This document shows positions 34,390-45,340 of a stretch of DNA of 64,000 bases, piece after piece; the stretch's first letter is position 1; every line of letters begins with the position of its first letter. A program made the position numbers and the translations under genes. Location of the stretch: the NCBI GenBank assembly GCA_036172665.1, contig CM069870.1, positions 59,334,212-59,398,211 of the forward strand, in the 5' to 3' direction. The DNA is from Prosopocoilus inquinatus (taxonomy: Eukaryota; Arthropoda; Insecta; Coleoptera; Lucanidae). The notes under the pieces were generated by a model. The model saw only the letters and a program-made list of their open reading frames with translations. It searched no databases and was not told the origin of the DNA.

Positions 34390-35650
34390 TGAAGACCTCC
34401 TTTCTTCACGTCCGTTGACTGCGCGAACCTGAACTCTTGAAGTCCTCTTTTACTACGCCTATCCACTTTTTTCTTTGTGTTGTTAAAACTCCTTTCAGAA
34501 GCCTTCCTCGTCGTTTTGCCGTCTTGTAGCTTTGCAACCAGCGGGTTTTGTAAGTCTGAATTGTTACTCTTTCCCATATCTATATTTCTTCCTTGGGAAC
34601 TTTCTCTTCTGACTAAACCCCCTTTACTTGTTCGTTGCTCTGCATTCTCCTAGCTTGGCAAAACACATTTCGTTCTTGGTCTTTCCTTTTCCTGTTTAAA
34701 TCCCTTTTAGATTTTCCTTCCGCGTTGCTCTGCCTTCTCGAAGCTTTGCAATACATACTTCTTTCTTTTACTTGTCTTTCTTATTACCTTGCCTTACAGC
34801 TTTACAATATTACAACTTTGCAATATGTCCTTCCCTAAAATCTTAAGAAATTTGAAATAAGCGTGCCTTATTTCTTTTTCCCATATCACCGCCATTTTCT
34901 TATCTCCAAATTTCTTCATTGGTCTTTCCTTTTCCCGTATGTGAATCACTTTCACTTGGCTTCCTTGTTGCTCTGACTTCCTGTAACCTTGCAAATATGT
35001 TCTAACCCGCGTTTATTTTCAGTCTTAAGATAGCTTGTTTTTCTATTCTTTTCCATATCGTCTTACATCCTCATTTATTCCTTCGTCTTTCATTTTCTTG
35101 TCGAAACTCCTCCTAGTTGCCTTCCTCGTTGCCCTACCTTTTGATGGTCTTGCAATATGTTCTTTCCCATGTCATCCCTGCGTATTCACCTCCAAATTTC
35201 TTCCTAGACCTTTTCTTTTCCTGTTTAAACATCTTTGAATTGCCTTCCTCGTTGTTCTACCTTCTTGCAGCCTTGCAATATGTTCTCACCCGAATATGTA
35301 TCGAGGTTTAGAAGCTTTCAAATAAGCCTGTTTGTTCTTCTTCTTCAAATAAAGCCGCCATTTTTTTGTCTCCATTTCTTTCCCATATTTTTAGTTTCTT
35401 TCCTATGTATTTATTCTTTAACTTATTTATTTGTTCTTCTCGAAACACGTCCGTTAGATATCCTCCGGCTTGCTTTGGCTAATCTTGAATTGGTTTCTAC
35501 TTTTCCTGGTAGCCTTACAATATGTTTTCATTGGCGTACGTTAAGAATTTTAAATAGGTCTATTCATTCCTAGTTTCTTTTTCGCTCTCATTTTTGTCTC
35601 CCTTGTTGTTTCTCGACTATTTTGGTTTCCACACTTCCAGTTTCTTTCCT
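34390..35650 (+). repeat. Pyrimidine-rich degenerate tandem array, ~120-240-bp spacing
   Basis: The anchor GCAATATGTT or a close variant recurs at about 34748, 34819, 34992, 35151, 35274 and 35517. Several units also carry CTTTCCTTTTCCTGTTTAAA, TTGCCTTCCTCGTTGCTCT and ACCTTCTTGCAGCC. The units are irregular, and the plus strand is strongly C/T-rich. The apparent open frames (for example 35235-35573) are a product of that composition. Confidence 0.65.
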
Positions 35651-36028
35651 TCGTATTTGAGTTTGTCAACTCGCTGTCCAGAGTAATATTGTATTGACTA
35701 CTATTTGATATTTAGGAAACATATTTAGAAATTCACACTTTCAGTAGAGATCTTGCCCTTTTTTTAATCTGGCATTGATTTCTTTTTCGTTGCTTTTGTT
35801 ATGGAAGTTGACTCCTAAATATTTCATATAATTTATTACTTATAATGCCAAGTCTACATTCACCCATTCGTTATCCACATGTGAGTCGTTTAAGTTTACT
35901 TTCGTGGATTGTTCATATTTATTACCTATTTTAATCTTTATAATTTTATGTACAAGATTACCTTTCTATTTCTATGTATTCTTGTGTAGATTAAACTTTC
36001 TTAAATATTTAATGTTATATTTATATTA

Positions 36029-37160
36029 TATTTTATATTAATAATAATAATAATAACTTTATGTCATGAATATATGATTCGCTGCGTAGATAGTCATACA
36101 GTTCATGTTTCGTCAATACAATAAATAGATTCATGTATTAAGAAAATCTTCTATTGTATAAAAACAATTGCAAGTGAGGTATTCCTTTACCTTTTTCTTA
36201 AAGATGCTAAGCGTGCAGCTGTCGAATTTGTCGTCTACAATTTTCAGCTTGTTGTAAAGTTTGGTGCCAATGTATTGCGGATTGTGTTGTCCTACGGATA
36301 GTCTCGAAAATAGTGTCTCTAGATCCTGTTTGCTTCTCGTATTATAGGAATGTAGGTCTGAGCGCTTTTGTAAAGAACCCTTTTGTGTTTTTATGTAAAC
36401 CAGCAGGGCATAAATATAAAGTGATGGACATGTTAATATTTTTAGGGTTTTAAACAGTGGTTTGCAGCTCTCTCTTGAATAGGTTCCAGTTATGCATCGA
36501 ATCGCTCTTTTTTGCGCAGCGAATATACGGGATGTTCCGTAGGCATGTCCCTAGTATATTATGCCGTACGTTATAGCTGATTGTATTAATCCGTAATATA
36601 ATAGTTTTAGTACATCCAGTGTGACGGATGTTACGGATAATATAGGCAGCGCAACTTATTTTCGGTAATAAGTGCTCGATATGTATCGACCAGGTTAGTT
36701 TTTGGTCAATATGGAGTCCAAAACACTTCGTAGCGATGGAATTCCCTTCAACCCGCAGCAGTATGGATACATCCACTGAACAGTTCTTTGTACAGAAATC
36801 AACTGCGATGGTTTTGGAAATGTTGAGTTTAATTCCATTGTTTTCACACCAATCATATACTTTTGCAATGCATTCTTGAGCATTTTTTGGCGATGGGTGT
36901 ACGACTCTCCGGTGATAAGTACGTTATAATCGTCAGCATAAAGTATCGACTTAATGTCAGGTCCCTCATTCGGTAGATCATTTATAAAGCAGTTAAACAG
37001 TGTTGGCGATAAGCAGGAACCGTGGGGTGTACCTTTGCAAATGAGACGTCTTTCCGATTTTATACTATTTAACTCGACTATTTGTGTACGATTTTATAAA
37101 TATGATGGAATCCAATCCTTTGCGTTACCTCTAATTTCCATTTGCTCGAGTTTACACTTG
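36029..37160 (-). pseudogene. jockey/CR1-type reverse transcriptase, 5'-truncated and broken
   Basis: Minus-strand reading across frameshifts gives KGTPHGSCLSPTLFNCFIND, then the catalytic YADD (36929-36940) in LYADDYNVLITGES. Next come a WCENNGIKLNISKT-like block, GLHIDQKLTWSIHIEHLL and AAYIIRNIRHTG, and a degraded tail ending LYDYL (about 36090). A trinucleotide tract (36038-36056) marks the 3' end. Several stops and shifts are present, and no endonuclease or ORF1 is seen, so this is a dead truncated copy. The YADD itself is intact. Clade assignment between jockey and CR1 is uncertain. Confidence 0.78.
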
Positions 37161-37170
37161 TATTTTGGGA

Positions 37171-37190
37171 AATAAATATTATTATTATTA
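37171..37190 (+). repeat. AATAAA plus (ATT)n tail, plus orientation
   Basis: AATAAATATTATTATTATTA directly abuts the truncated end of the minus-strand relic. It resembles the plus-strand tails at 444-484 and 43505-43541 and may be the 3' end of another copy. Confidence 0.45.
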
Positions 37191-37521
37191 TCCAAATTAC
37201 GGAAAACCGAGCAATTTTTTATTCATATGGCGGTTTTCGTCGAACCTTCCTGAAAGAACCAAACTGCTGCAAGTGCAGACGTTACGTTCAGGTTTATTTC
37301 TTCGCCAAGTGCATAGAGAATTAAATTTAATACTCATTATATGCATTAGAATTAGGTTTTTACTAGTGCTTTTGAAGAATGTTATATTTTAATTTTGGAG
37401 TTATGCTGAAGTGGTACAATTTTTTATGTAAATTCTCGGCTCTAAAATAAGGGTTGAAGGTTTTCTTTAGAACATATAAAGTGAACCAGTTCTACAAGGT
37501 AGTAAAAGTTTAAAAGTATTA

Positions 37522-38812
37522 TGGCCGGTTTCACAAAACTCTGTTAAAGCGTTGATTAACTAATCAACCGTTAAGTTTAATTAGTGTTAAAAATTTGATA
37601 CTGTTTCACAAAACAAAAAACTATTACGTTAATCTCTCATTAACTAATTGGAGTTTACGTTTGGCTACATCGAGAAATTGCCACTTTCAGACCGCTTTAA
37701 AGTAATCTGTCTGCAATGGCGTCAGGTAGTGTGAGGTTCGAATCTGAAAATAAATATTAAATACATCTTAAATTCTTCGCATTCGTGCAGTTAGTGATTT
37801 TTAAAAATGAAAAAGGAAAAAAGAAAGAGAGGGAGGAAACTAGTGCAGTTGAATTACTTGAACATACATGGCAAAGACATATTTTCTGTTGTGGTACAGT
37901 CAGCAGGATTACCACCAGGTGAAATAATTTTAACATGGGGTACAACCAGTGGTGCCAATGACATGAGAAATGCCTAATGTTAACTTGCGGAGCTTCTTCT
38001 ATTGGCAATTTAATTCACTGTTTGCTTTGCCTTGCAATAAGATGAGTGACACGATGATGGTTACTGAAAGTATCAGGAATCAGCTGTTGAAATATTTCAG
38101 TGGATAATAACGTAAGTTTATCAGCAACTGATTTGTACCATAAAATAAATTTATTTTTGCTTGTTGCAGGTTTTAGTGTGGGACCAAAGAGTTCCATAAC
38201 TCCTTCGGAAAAGCAGAACGTTAAATTCATTATCATCCAAATCATTAAAAGGATTATTTCTGTCCCTTATAAAATGAATCCTACCTTAAGGAGGTATTTC
38301 TTTATCGTCAGAGAAGAAAGTGAGGTTGCAGACATTTTGAAATAATTTTGAATTGTTTGTTGTTGAAAATAATTTCCGAAATAGTGTCGTAAAAATTAAT
38401 CACTAAACCAAGTGAGTAAAAAGTACAGAAATGTCATTATTTTTCATATTTAAGGTACGTTATATTTTTAAATAAAATTATAATTATTTTTTAGATATAT
38501 GTGTGGAATTTTTACATCAAAAAAGCTTCATAATAACTATGGAAAATTCACTCGCTACTTTTTGATCGATGGAATTCTATCGATTAATCTAACGCCTGAT
38601 TAGACAGAAGTAAACGAAGCCTTATCTCTTAATCGAGCTTTGTAAAACACTTAACGGAGCATTAAGACCATTTGAGGACCGTTTACAGAGCGAGCCGTTT
38701 AGTAATCATCGTTAATTTAATCATCGTTAAATGCAGTTGTTTTCCTATTTAATCATTCCTTACAGAGTTAATCGGAACTTAAATATTTAACGAAGTTTTG
38801 TGAAACCGGCCA
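37522..38812. mobile_element. PIF/Harbinger-like non-autonomous element
   Basis: It starts TGGCCGGTTTCACAAAACT and ends with the inverse (AGTTTTGTGAAACCGGCCA), flanked by TTA on both sides (37519-37521, 38813-38815). It is 1291 bp. Subterminal regions contain repeated TTAATC/GATTAA words. The interior has two frames of about 80 codons (38015-38245 minus, 38100-38345 plus) without recognised transposase motifs, so they may be relics. A TTTGCTTGTTGCAG acceptor-like stretch precedes 38170. Confidence 0.75.
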
Positions 38813-38815
38813 TTA

Positions 38816-40308
38816 ATTTTGGAAATATTCTTTTGTACATAACTTGTAAATATTTAACGTTTTGCGTGAATACAGATTTGGGCTTCTTCCTATCTAATTT
38901 TACTACATGTATTGAAATAACAGACAAACTGGATGTGATATGAATAGAGGACCTCTATCTAGTCGGTCACATCATGACCGTTTCAGGCAAAAACACAATT
39001 TTGACACCATCTCCTATGCTCTGAAATAACAACTATTCGGCTCTTGCTGTAATGAAATTTCAGAACGTACATTCAGGTAAATCGGCCTTACTCTAACAAG
39101 AATAATTATTATGAATTGAAGACAGACAACTTTCTGGGGACACATACACGAATGCCGTAGTCTAAATAACCGTCATAATTTGGTGGAAGCTTCTGACCGT
39201 TATATTGTAAAATAAATTTATCTAATCTATTTTGTAAAAACGATTTGCAAAATTCAAATTGTTTAATTTCTTTCTGTCTATTTAATTAATTTCCCACAGA
39301 CTCGACTTTCATTAGGACGCAACTGGAAAATGAAATCCATTTCATTCCTTCCACTGGAATGATTCGTAAAAACGCATCGGGATTTGTGTTAATAGACAAC
39401 ACGCCAATGTTTCCGTGGATCAGATAGCAGGCTCGAATTCAATCCTGCCATAATGAGTTTAGGCTTCCTTTGAACGCACCGATACTAATCTTTATTTCAT
39501 AACGCCGGCGTTCGTTGTTGTTTGCCGTCGGTGCGTAAGCCACTGTACGGTTAACAAACAGGGACGTAAATTTTAATCAACTGGAATTCGAATCCCGCAC
39601 CAGGAACACAAACAAGCCCTTTTAGATTAATATAAATTAAAAATAAAAATTTTACAAATTAATGAATGCTTTGCAAAACGGAACGTTCTCTTTTCCTCCC
39701 TGGTTCTACATTATCCCAATACCTTAGCCAATTAACAAACAGATTTAACAGATGAGAGATTAGTTATTAAAAAAAAAGTGTAGATATCTTTAGCTAAAAA
39801 AATCGTTCAACTTGCACAAAAAAGCATAAAAATTCTCCGGCGATTTATTTGTTTGTCGTCATCAATTTCTGTAATAGTTAATAATGGTCGGGTCGCTTCG
39901 TAAATGATTGAGATGTGGGCGTGAAGTTTCTTCAAAGCTGTAAACTTAAAATCTTATTGATTTTGTCACTTTATAAAGGTCAAATCCGATTTTCTTTCCT
40001 TAAAACATAGATAAGTGTTTGAAAACTTTTAAAAAGTTCCTGAAACAGTAACAATTTTGACATGCATAATACACCGAGGCAAACAACCATTCCTGAGTTG
40101 CATATACTATTTCATTCACGACTGGTAAGAGATTCATTATTATTTGATAACACATATTTACGTTTAAAGAAAATTTAAGTTTAGTATTTGAAAGAAAAAT
40201 TAGGGAAAGATTGAAGAAAGAAAATGCTTGAACGCGGAGTGTGAAGTGGTGTTAAATTTACTGCCAAAAGTTCACGCTAAGCTTAATGTAAATATAATGA
40301 AAACTCAC
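38816..40308. other. No gene recognised
   Basis: AT-rich sequence without long frames. A B-box-like GGAATTCGAATCCCGC at about 39582 is not part of a tRNA fold I can draw. Confidence 0.4.
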
Positions 40309-40311
40309 TAA

Positions 40312-40427
40312 TGTCCGGTTTTATAAAGGCAAGTTAGCTTTAACTATTGATTTATTCCCATGGTAATAATTGTTGTTATGGCAATTAACTGGGAGTTAAA
40401 GTTAACTTTCATTTATAACACCAGGCC
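40312..40427. mobile_element. MITE, TAA target duplication
   Basis: A 116-bp element starts TGTCCGGTTTTATAAAGG and ends with an imperfect inverse (CATTTATAACACCAGGCC), with TAA on both sides (40309-40311, 40428-40430). The TTTATTCCCATGG middle also occurs, diverged, in the element at 59729-59876. Confidence 0.65.
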
Positions 40428-40430
40428 TAA

Positions 40431-41036
40431 GAAACATGTCGGTAATGTAATGAAAACTTCCTACAAAACATGTCGATAAGAAAGAGAATGCCACGATTTT
40501 CATGTCATGGAGATTGTTGTCTTCTCCCAGTCGTGAACAAAATAATGTCACGGTAAGCCTTTTGCGCCTTTATCAGCCCACGGGAAGAGTTCCGGTTTGT
40601 AGGGGTGTAGATAGAACGTTTAAAGCAATTAAATTACAAAAATATCGGTCCTAAGTTGATTTAGATTAGACTTAAATTGATCTCTGGGGGTCGTGATGAA
40701 AACGCGTTGCGTTGAATCGGGTGGACGATAAACCGAGTCGGACGATTAGTTGGGTTTCTAGCGACTGCTTACATGTAGCGGCGCCGACAATGCAGACCAG
40801 GGGAAATGACGGCGGCGTCCATCAGCGGTGGAGATGGCATATCACTTGATGTGAATCGAACTGACGATTTCACAAGATTTCATTTAAATTAAGACACATT
40901 GGCTGGTTTTCAATGGAGAATCGCAGGCAACGGCAGACGCTGTGCATGTATCACAAAATTTTTAAAACTTTTAAACCTAGCATGAGATTTTTTGAAAACA
41001 GGCCACAGTTGGCTTGGGAATATTAAAACGCATGTC
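40431..41036. other. No gene recognised
   Basis: A slightly G+C-richer stretch at about 40680-40830, with no frame of note. Confidence 0.35.
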
Positions 41037-41039
41037 TTA

Positions 41040-41622
41040 AGCCGGCAATACATGTTCCAATAATTTTACGTAAAAATTCATGTAAACATGTGTGGATAAA
41101 TTCATGTAAACATGTGTGTATAAATTCGTGTAAACATGTGTGTATAAATTCATGAATTGTGACTTGCAGTACACGTTTCAATTAGATTAATAAAAAATGT
41201 TCTGCTAAATAGTAATTTAGAATGTTAATGTTGGTGAAGATGGTAACTCATTAATGCTTCTAACTTTAAGCTATTTTCTTCGGGAATGTTGAATTATGTT
41301 ATCAAGGGTGTCATCCAAACGGAGAGCACGTGGTCATCACTGATTAAACTGTCTTGAAGCTGAAATTATTTATAAACATATACCCGCATAAACTAGCTGA
41401 AGTCGTTCTTCATTCATCTGAGCCAACAGCCAACAGCAACAATCAGAGTTCCTAGAATTTACTAAAATTTCACGTCAAAAACCTTGAGAAATATAACTTG
41501 ATCTTTGTTTGCAATTTTACATGTATACATTCATGTAATTCTTTTTGCTCGCTATACACGTTGAAAAATAGGTTTTGGCATAAATTACATTTCATGCAAT
41601 TTATGATCGTCTATTGCGGGCT
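41040..41622. mobile_element. TTA-flanked non-autonomous element with 24-bp internal repeats
   Basis: AGCCGGCAATA at the left and TATTGCGGGCT at the right are inverted, with TTA on both sides (41037-41039, 41623-41625). It is 583 bp and non-coding. Subterminal ATGTAAACATG-type palindromes lie near the left end and similar CATGTATACATTCATG words near the right. Confidence 0.65.
41074..41155 (+). repeat. 24-bp tandem repeat, about 3.4 copies
   Basis: The unit AAATTCATGTAAACATGTGT plus four bases is repeated with one or two substitutions. Each unit holds the palindrome CATGTAAACATG. Confidence 0.85.
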
Positions 41623-41825
41623 TTAAATAAATTTGCTTGCATATCATTAATGACAATTAATATCCAGATTTGTCAAAGAATAAACGTTAAAATATTTTTA
41701 GAATTGTGACCAGAATGAAGAAAAATCGTTTTTATTAGAAACTTTAACCGCAGTGTAATAAAAATGAGAATGATTTGTGGAAACATTACACACATAAATC
41801 TCTGGTGTTAAAAAAACGGAGTTAG

Positions 41826-42495
41826 GATTATTTACCCTTTAGCAGTAGAGCTGATCCTTGTCGGAGCAAGCACTCACTTTTGGACGCAATTTAGTCGGGA
41901 AAAGACAACAATCACACCAAATTATATTAACAATTTTTCAAGTAAAAAGTTTATCACATTTAACACCATTTAGGAAATATTAAAATGTATTGGAGACTGT
42001 GGTTTGTAGTACAAAGAAATTGGATTTAACCTCCTAACCATAAAAAGTTTTTTTAAAAACTAGATACGTATTTCGGCAGCTATGCTGCCGTCTTCAGTAG
42101 ATGCCTTCTTCGCGATCTCAAGGCAAGTCTTCTCTTGTGAACAAGAAGAAAAAGTGTTCTCTTGTGATCAAGAAGGCATCTACAAGAGAAGTCTTCTCTT
42201 GTGATCAAGAAGAAGGCATCTACTGAACATGGCAGCATAGATGCCGAAATACGTATCTAGTTTTTGAACAAACTTTTTGTGGTTAGGAGGTTAAATCCAA
42301 TTTCTTTGTACTACAAACCACAGTCTCCAATACATTTTAATATTTCCTAAATGGTGTTAAATATGGATAAAGTTTTTACTTGAAAAATTGTTAATATAAT
42401 TTGGTGTGATTGTTGTCTTTTCCCGACTAAATTGCGTCCAAAAGTGAGTGTTTGCTCCGACAAGGATCAGCTCTACTGCTAAAGGGTAAATAATC
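41826..42495. repeat. 670-bp palindrome with nested hairpins
   Basis: Left arm 41826-42112 and right arm about 42210-42495 are almost exact reverse complements (outer GATTATTTACCCTTTAGCAG; inner CAGTAGATGCCTTCTT). The central ~100 bp repeats CTTCTCTTGTGATCAAGAAG, itself a hairpin, two to three times with small changes. No target duplication is evident and no coding frame is present. It may be a foldback transposon or an inverted duplication. Confidence 0.85.
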
Positions 42496-43500
42496 GAAAA
42501 GAAGTTGAGAAAGCGTTAGAACACAGACTTTTATGTGTGTACAAAGAATTTATTATGACGTTTTGATATTTACGTAGGCTAAAATCATTTTGAAGTTTGT
42601 ATTAGAGGTAATAATGTTTAAGACATAAGTTTGCAATTTTAATCATCCACTCTGACTTGTTTTCAATAAATCACATTATACTTACTTAAATGATAAAATA
42701 TAACTTATTATGATGTTTATAATTTGTCTACAAGGTGTATACATTTATTTCTCTTCAAAAACACAAGACCTCTCTTTTCCAGCGGTCATTCTCTTATCAC
42801 ATCTCTAAGTAAATCTTATAATACACTTCATAGATCTAGATACATACCAAGTAAAATGTTTAGAAACACCTTTAAATGAACTTTTTGTAATACTATGCAT
42901 TCATATGGACGCCAAATATTGACTCTTATATGATTAGTTTGCCATTCTTCTGTATTACAATTATGTATTTTTCTATTGGTGTGACTTCACAAGTTTCATT
43001 TGTCTTATTTCTTATCCCTCATAAATTTCAGACGGCATAGTGGACGGAGGACACTCATAGTAAACTTTAGTCATAAGGTGCTTTATTTCGCTTAAATGTG
43101 TGAATCGTGTTTGGAATAGTTTGGACCTGAATTTCGTAGTTGTTGCAACAAAACACCTAACTTGAATTTTTGATTTACAGTTCATTTGTAAATAACCATA
43201 ATTCAATCCAAACAAGTTATAAAAATAGAGAGATTCAAAGAAAGGAATGTTCGTTTAATCAAAACAGGTTTGGACCACAATTTTGTGAGCGAAAGAAAGC
43301 ACCTAATAAATTAGGTTCAAGCAATTAAAATTTTTGCATTATTCTTACTTTTCAAGGTCAGATTTAAAAGCACCATCTGAATCTCACCTTGTGACTTGAT
43401 TATGTATGCATTTTTCTACAATTAAATGCGGCTTCTTTTTTTTCTTTACTCTCAAATATTTAAGTTCTTCTTATTTTTTTCTTTATGTTGCTTTGCATAG
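42496..43500. other. No gene recognised
   Basis: AT-rich; short frames only. Confidence 0.4.
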
Positions 43501-43504
43501 TAAC

Positions 43505-43541
43505 CAAATAAATCATAATTATTATTATTATTATTATTATT
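43505..43541 (+). repeat. AATAAA plus (ATT)n tail
   Basis: CAAATAAATCATAATTATTA and further ATT units resemble the tails at 444-484 and 37171-37190. The preceding ~100 bp may be the remnant 3' UTR of the same non-LTR family. Confidence 0.45.
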
Positions 43542-43754
43542 TTTATTAGTTAATACTGAAGCTCCAAATTCAGCTCGGCCTATTTTATACGAATTTATTT
43601 ACAAAAATCTGCTTACGTATCTCGGTCACGAATTAGCAGTTGAGTATGCAAAAGCCTTACGAATAAGTGTTTCACAATCCGCGCCATGTTTTTCGCTGAG
43701 TTTGCAGTTTCGTAATTGGACCGCGATTACGCCCTGATTACACAAAATATTTAA

Positions 43755-43936
43755 GGCTCAATTCTCACACGGCAGCGCGTCGCATCGCAATATTTAGCTG
43801 CCTCGAAAAGTTGCCGTGGTTTTAAATAAAGTAATTCTCGGCAACATTTTATGTCAAAAAATTGCATACAAAAGTATAGGCACCAAAATGGTGCGACCTG
43901 ACGCGCTGTGACGCGGTGCCGTGTGAGAATTGAGCC
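43755..43936. mobile_element. MITE with 24-bp TIRs
   Basis: GGCTCAATTCTCACACGGCA at the left is matched by TGCCGTGTGAGAATTGAGCC at the right over the full 20 bases, and the match continues less exactly inward (GCGCGTC/GACGCG). The flanks are TTAA at the left and TTA at the right, consistent with a 3-bp TWA duplication. It directly abuts the next element at a shared TTA. Confidence 0.75.
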
Positions 43937-43939
43937 TTA

Positions 43940-44362
43940 GGGCCGGTCCACGCGGGTTAGAGACCCTTTAATTAGAGTTTGGACAATACCATCATGTTAT
44001 ATCACAACAATTAACTATGATTTGGAAGAAAGAAAAGTACGCGTTACCTTCTCGCCTGTTACTTTTGACAGTTGTCAAGTTTAGTTTTGTGATGTAACAT
44101 GGCGACGCCAATCAAAACTTATTTACGTTTTGTCCAGACTCTTATTAAAGGGTCTCTAAAGGCCGATCCAGACGGGCGATTCTGTGGCGCCACCGAGTGG
44201 CGAGAAGTCGCTCTCTTATTAAAACTCTGCATTTCTATAGTAGCCATTTCAGACCAGCGAGCGTGGCGTGCGTTTTTCAATTTGGATTTGAGCCTAGCAG
44301 AAAAAAACTTTGTTGCGCCCGCCGCTTGGTGGCGCGACTGAGTAGCCCGTCTGGAACGGTCC
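43940..44362. mobile_element. MITE, TTA target duplication, internally palindromic
   Basis: GGGCCGGTCCACGCGGG at the left pairs with CCCGTCTGGAACGGTCC at the right, with TTA at 43937-43939 and 44363-44365. It is 423 bp. An inner inverted pair (AGAGACCCTTTAATTAGAGT near 43968; ACTCTTATTAAAGGGTCTCT near 44138) makes a nested copy-in-copy arrangement. The frames on both strands (80 and 156 codons) are repeat sequence. Confidence 0.7.
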
Positions 44363-44841
44363 TTAATGTGTAAATCATTTCCGTAAATTTTAAATGGTTG
44401 TACAGAAAATCTAATCGTGACAGTAGCATAACGAGTCTTTTTTTCTGGTGCAGGCATACATAAATCTGGAATAACAAGCTGCCGATAAAGACATGCGCAA
44501 TTTTTTTTGTGTGTGAGCGTTTGAAACAAAAGATCCTTGCTGAGTCTCCAAAGATTTCTTACTAATCCCTTTCTTTTCTGAAAATTCATGCGTAGTTTTC
44601 AAATCATAACGAAGGTAATTTAGTTTTGTTTGTTTCAGTTATGTGCAAAGATCGGACAAGTTTAATAGATGTTCGTGGCGTGCGCGATTGACTCCATTAA
44701 GGAAACCGAAAGGAGGCAACTAATGTAAGTATAATTTACATTACATTTCATCATATTTGTTTTTACAATCTGTGCAGGGATGATTTTTATAATAGTAATT
44801 TATGCGATTCCAAAAGTTATTCTGTTTAACACCTTTTTGTT

Positions 44842-45330
44842 ATTAGAAAAATTTTGGGCAAATCGTTTTTGATTGCAGTAAGAACCTCGAGCAGCCTCTG
44901 GACAGCTGTTTCAGCCCTGCTTGGGGCTTCTTCAGCAGAAACGTAGCTCGACATTCCCACTGCAGACCAAAAACGACTTACCCAATTTATTCGCAATTGC
45001 GATGTAAGAATGATGAACATATAAAATAGCGACATCTTACTATCGCTTTTTGACCTAACATTGCAGTAGGATAGACAAATTGAAGCGGGATTTGCTCCTA
45101 ATGAGTCCCCCATGCAAGGCGGCCATGCTTGCTGTCAAAGCATAATGAAAGATTTTAGAAAAATTTTGGGCAAATCGTTTTTGATTGCAGTAAGAACCTC
45201 GAGCAGCCTCTGGACAGCTGTTTCAGCCCTGCTTGGGGCTTCTTCAGCAGAAACGTAGCTCGACATTCCCACTGCAATGTTAGGTCAAAAAGCGATAGTA
45301 AGATGTCGCTATTTTATATGTTCATCTTTT
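44842..45330. repeat. Family F mosaic with two identical ~120-bp blocks
   Basis: The blocks 44843-44964 and 45155-45276 appear identical. Each contains GGGCAAATCGTTTTTGATTG, CCTCGAGCAGCCTCTGGACA and TTCTTCAGCAGAAACGTAGC. Between and after them lies an inverted pair (45012-45067 and 45275-45326) with ATAAAATAGCGACATCTTAC. The spacer has AGCATAATGAAAG, also found near copy 1 at 5330-5345. No coding frame. Confidence 0.75.
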
Positions 45331-45340
45331 TGTTATTGTT

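Noticed and set aside
35035..35573. Hydrophobic frames resembling membrane segments
   Set aside because: Same reason: C/T-rich degenerate tandem repeats.
39575..39605. B-box-like sequence GGAATTCGAATCCCGC
   Set aside because: No matching A-box at the right distance and no cloverleaf could be drawn.
44099..44589. 80-codon plus and 156-codon minus frames
   Set aside because: They lie mostly inside the TTA-flanked MITE at 43940-44362, so they are repeat sequence.
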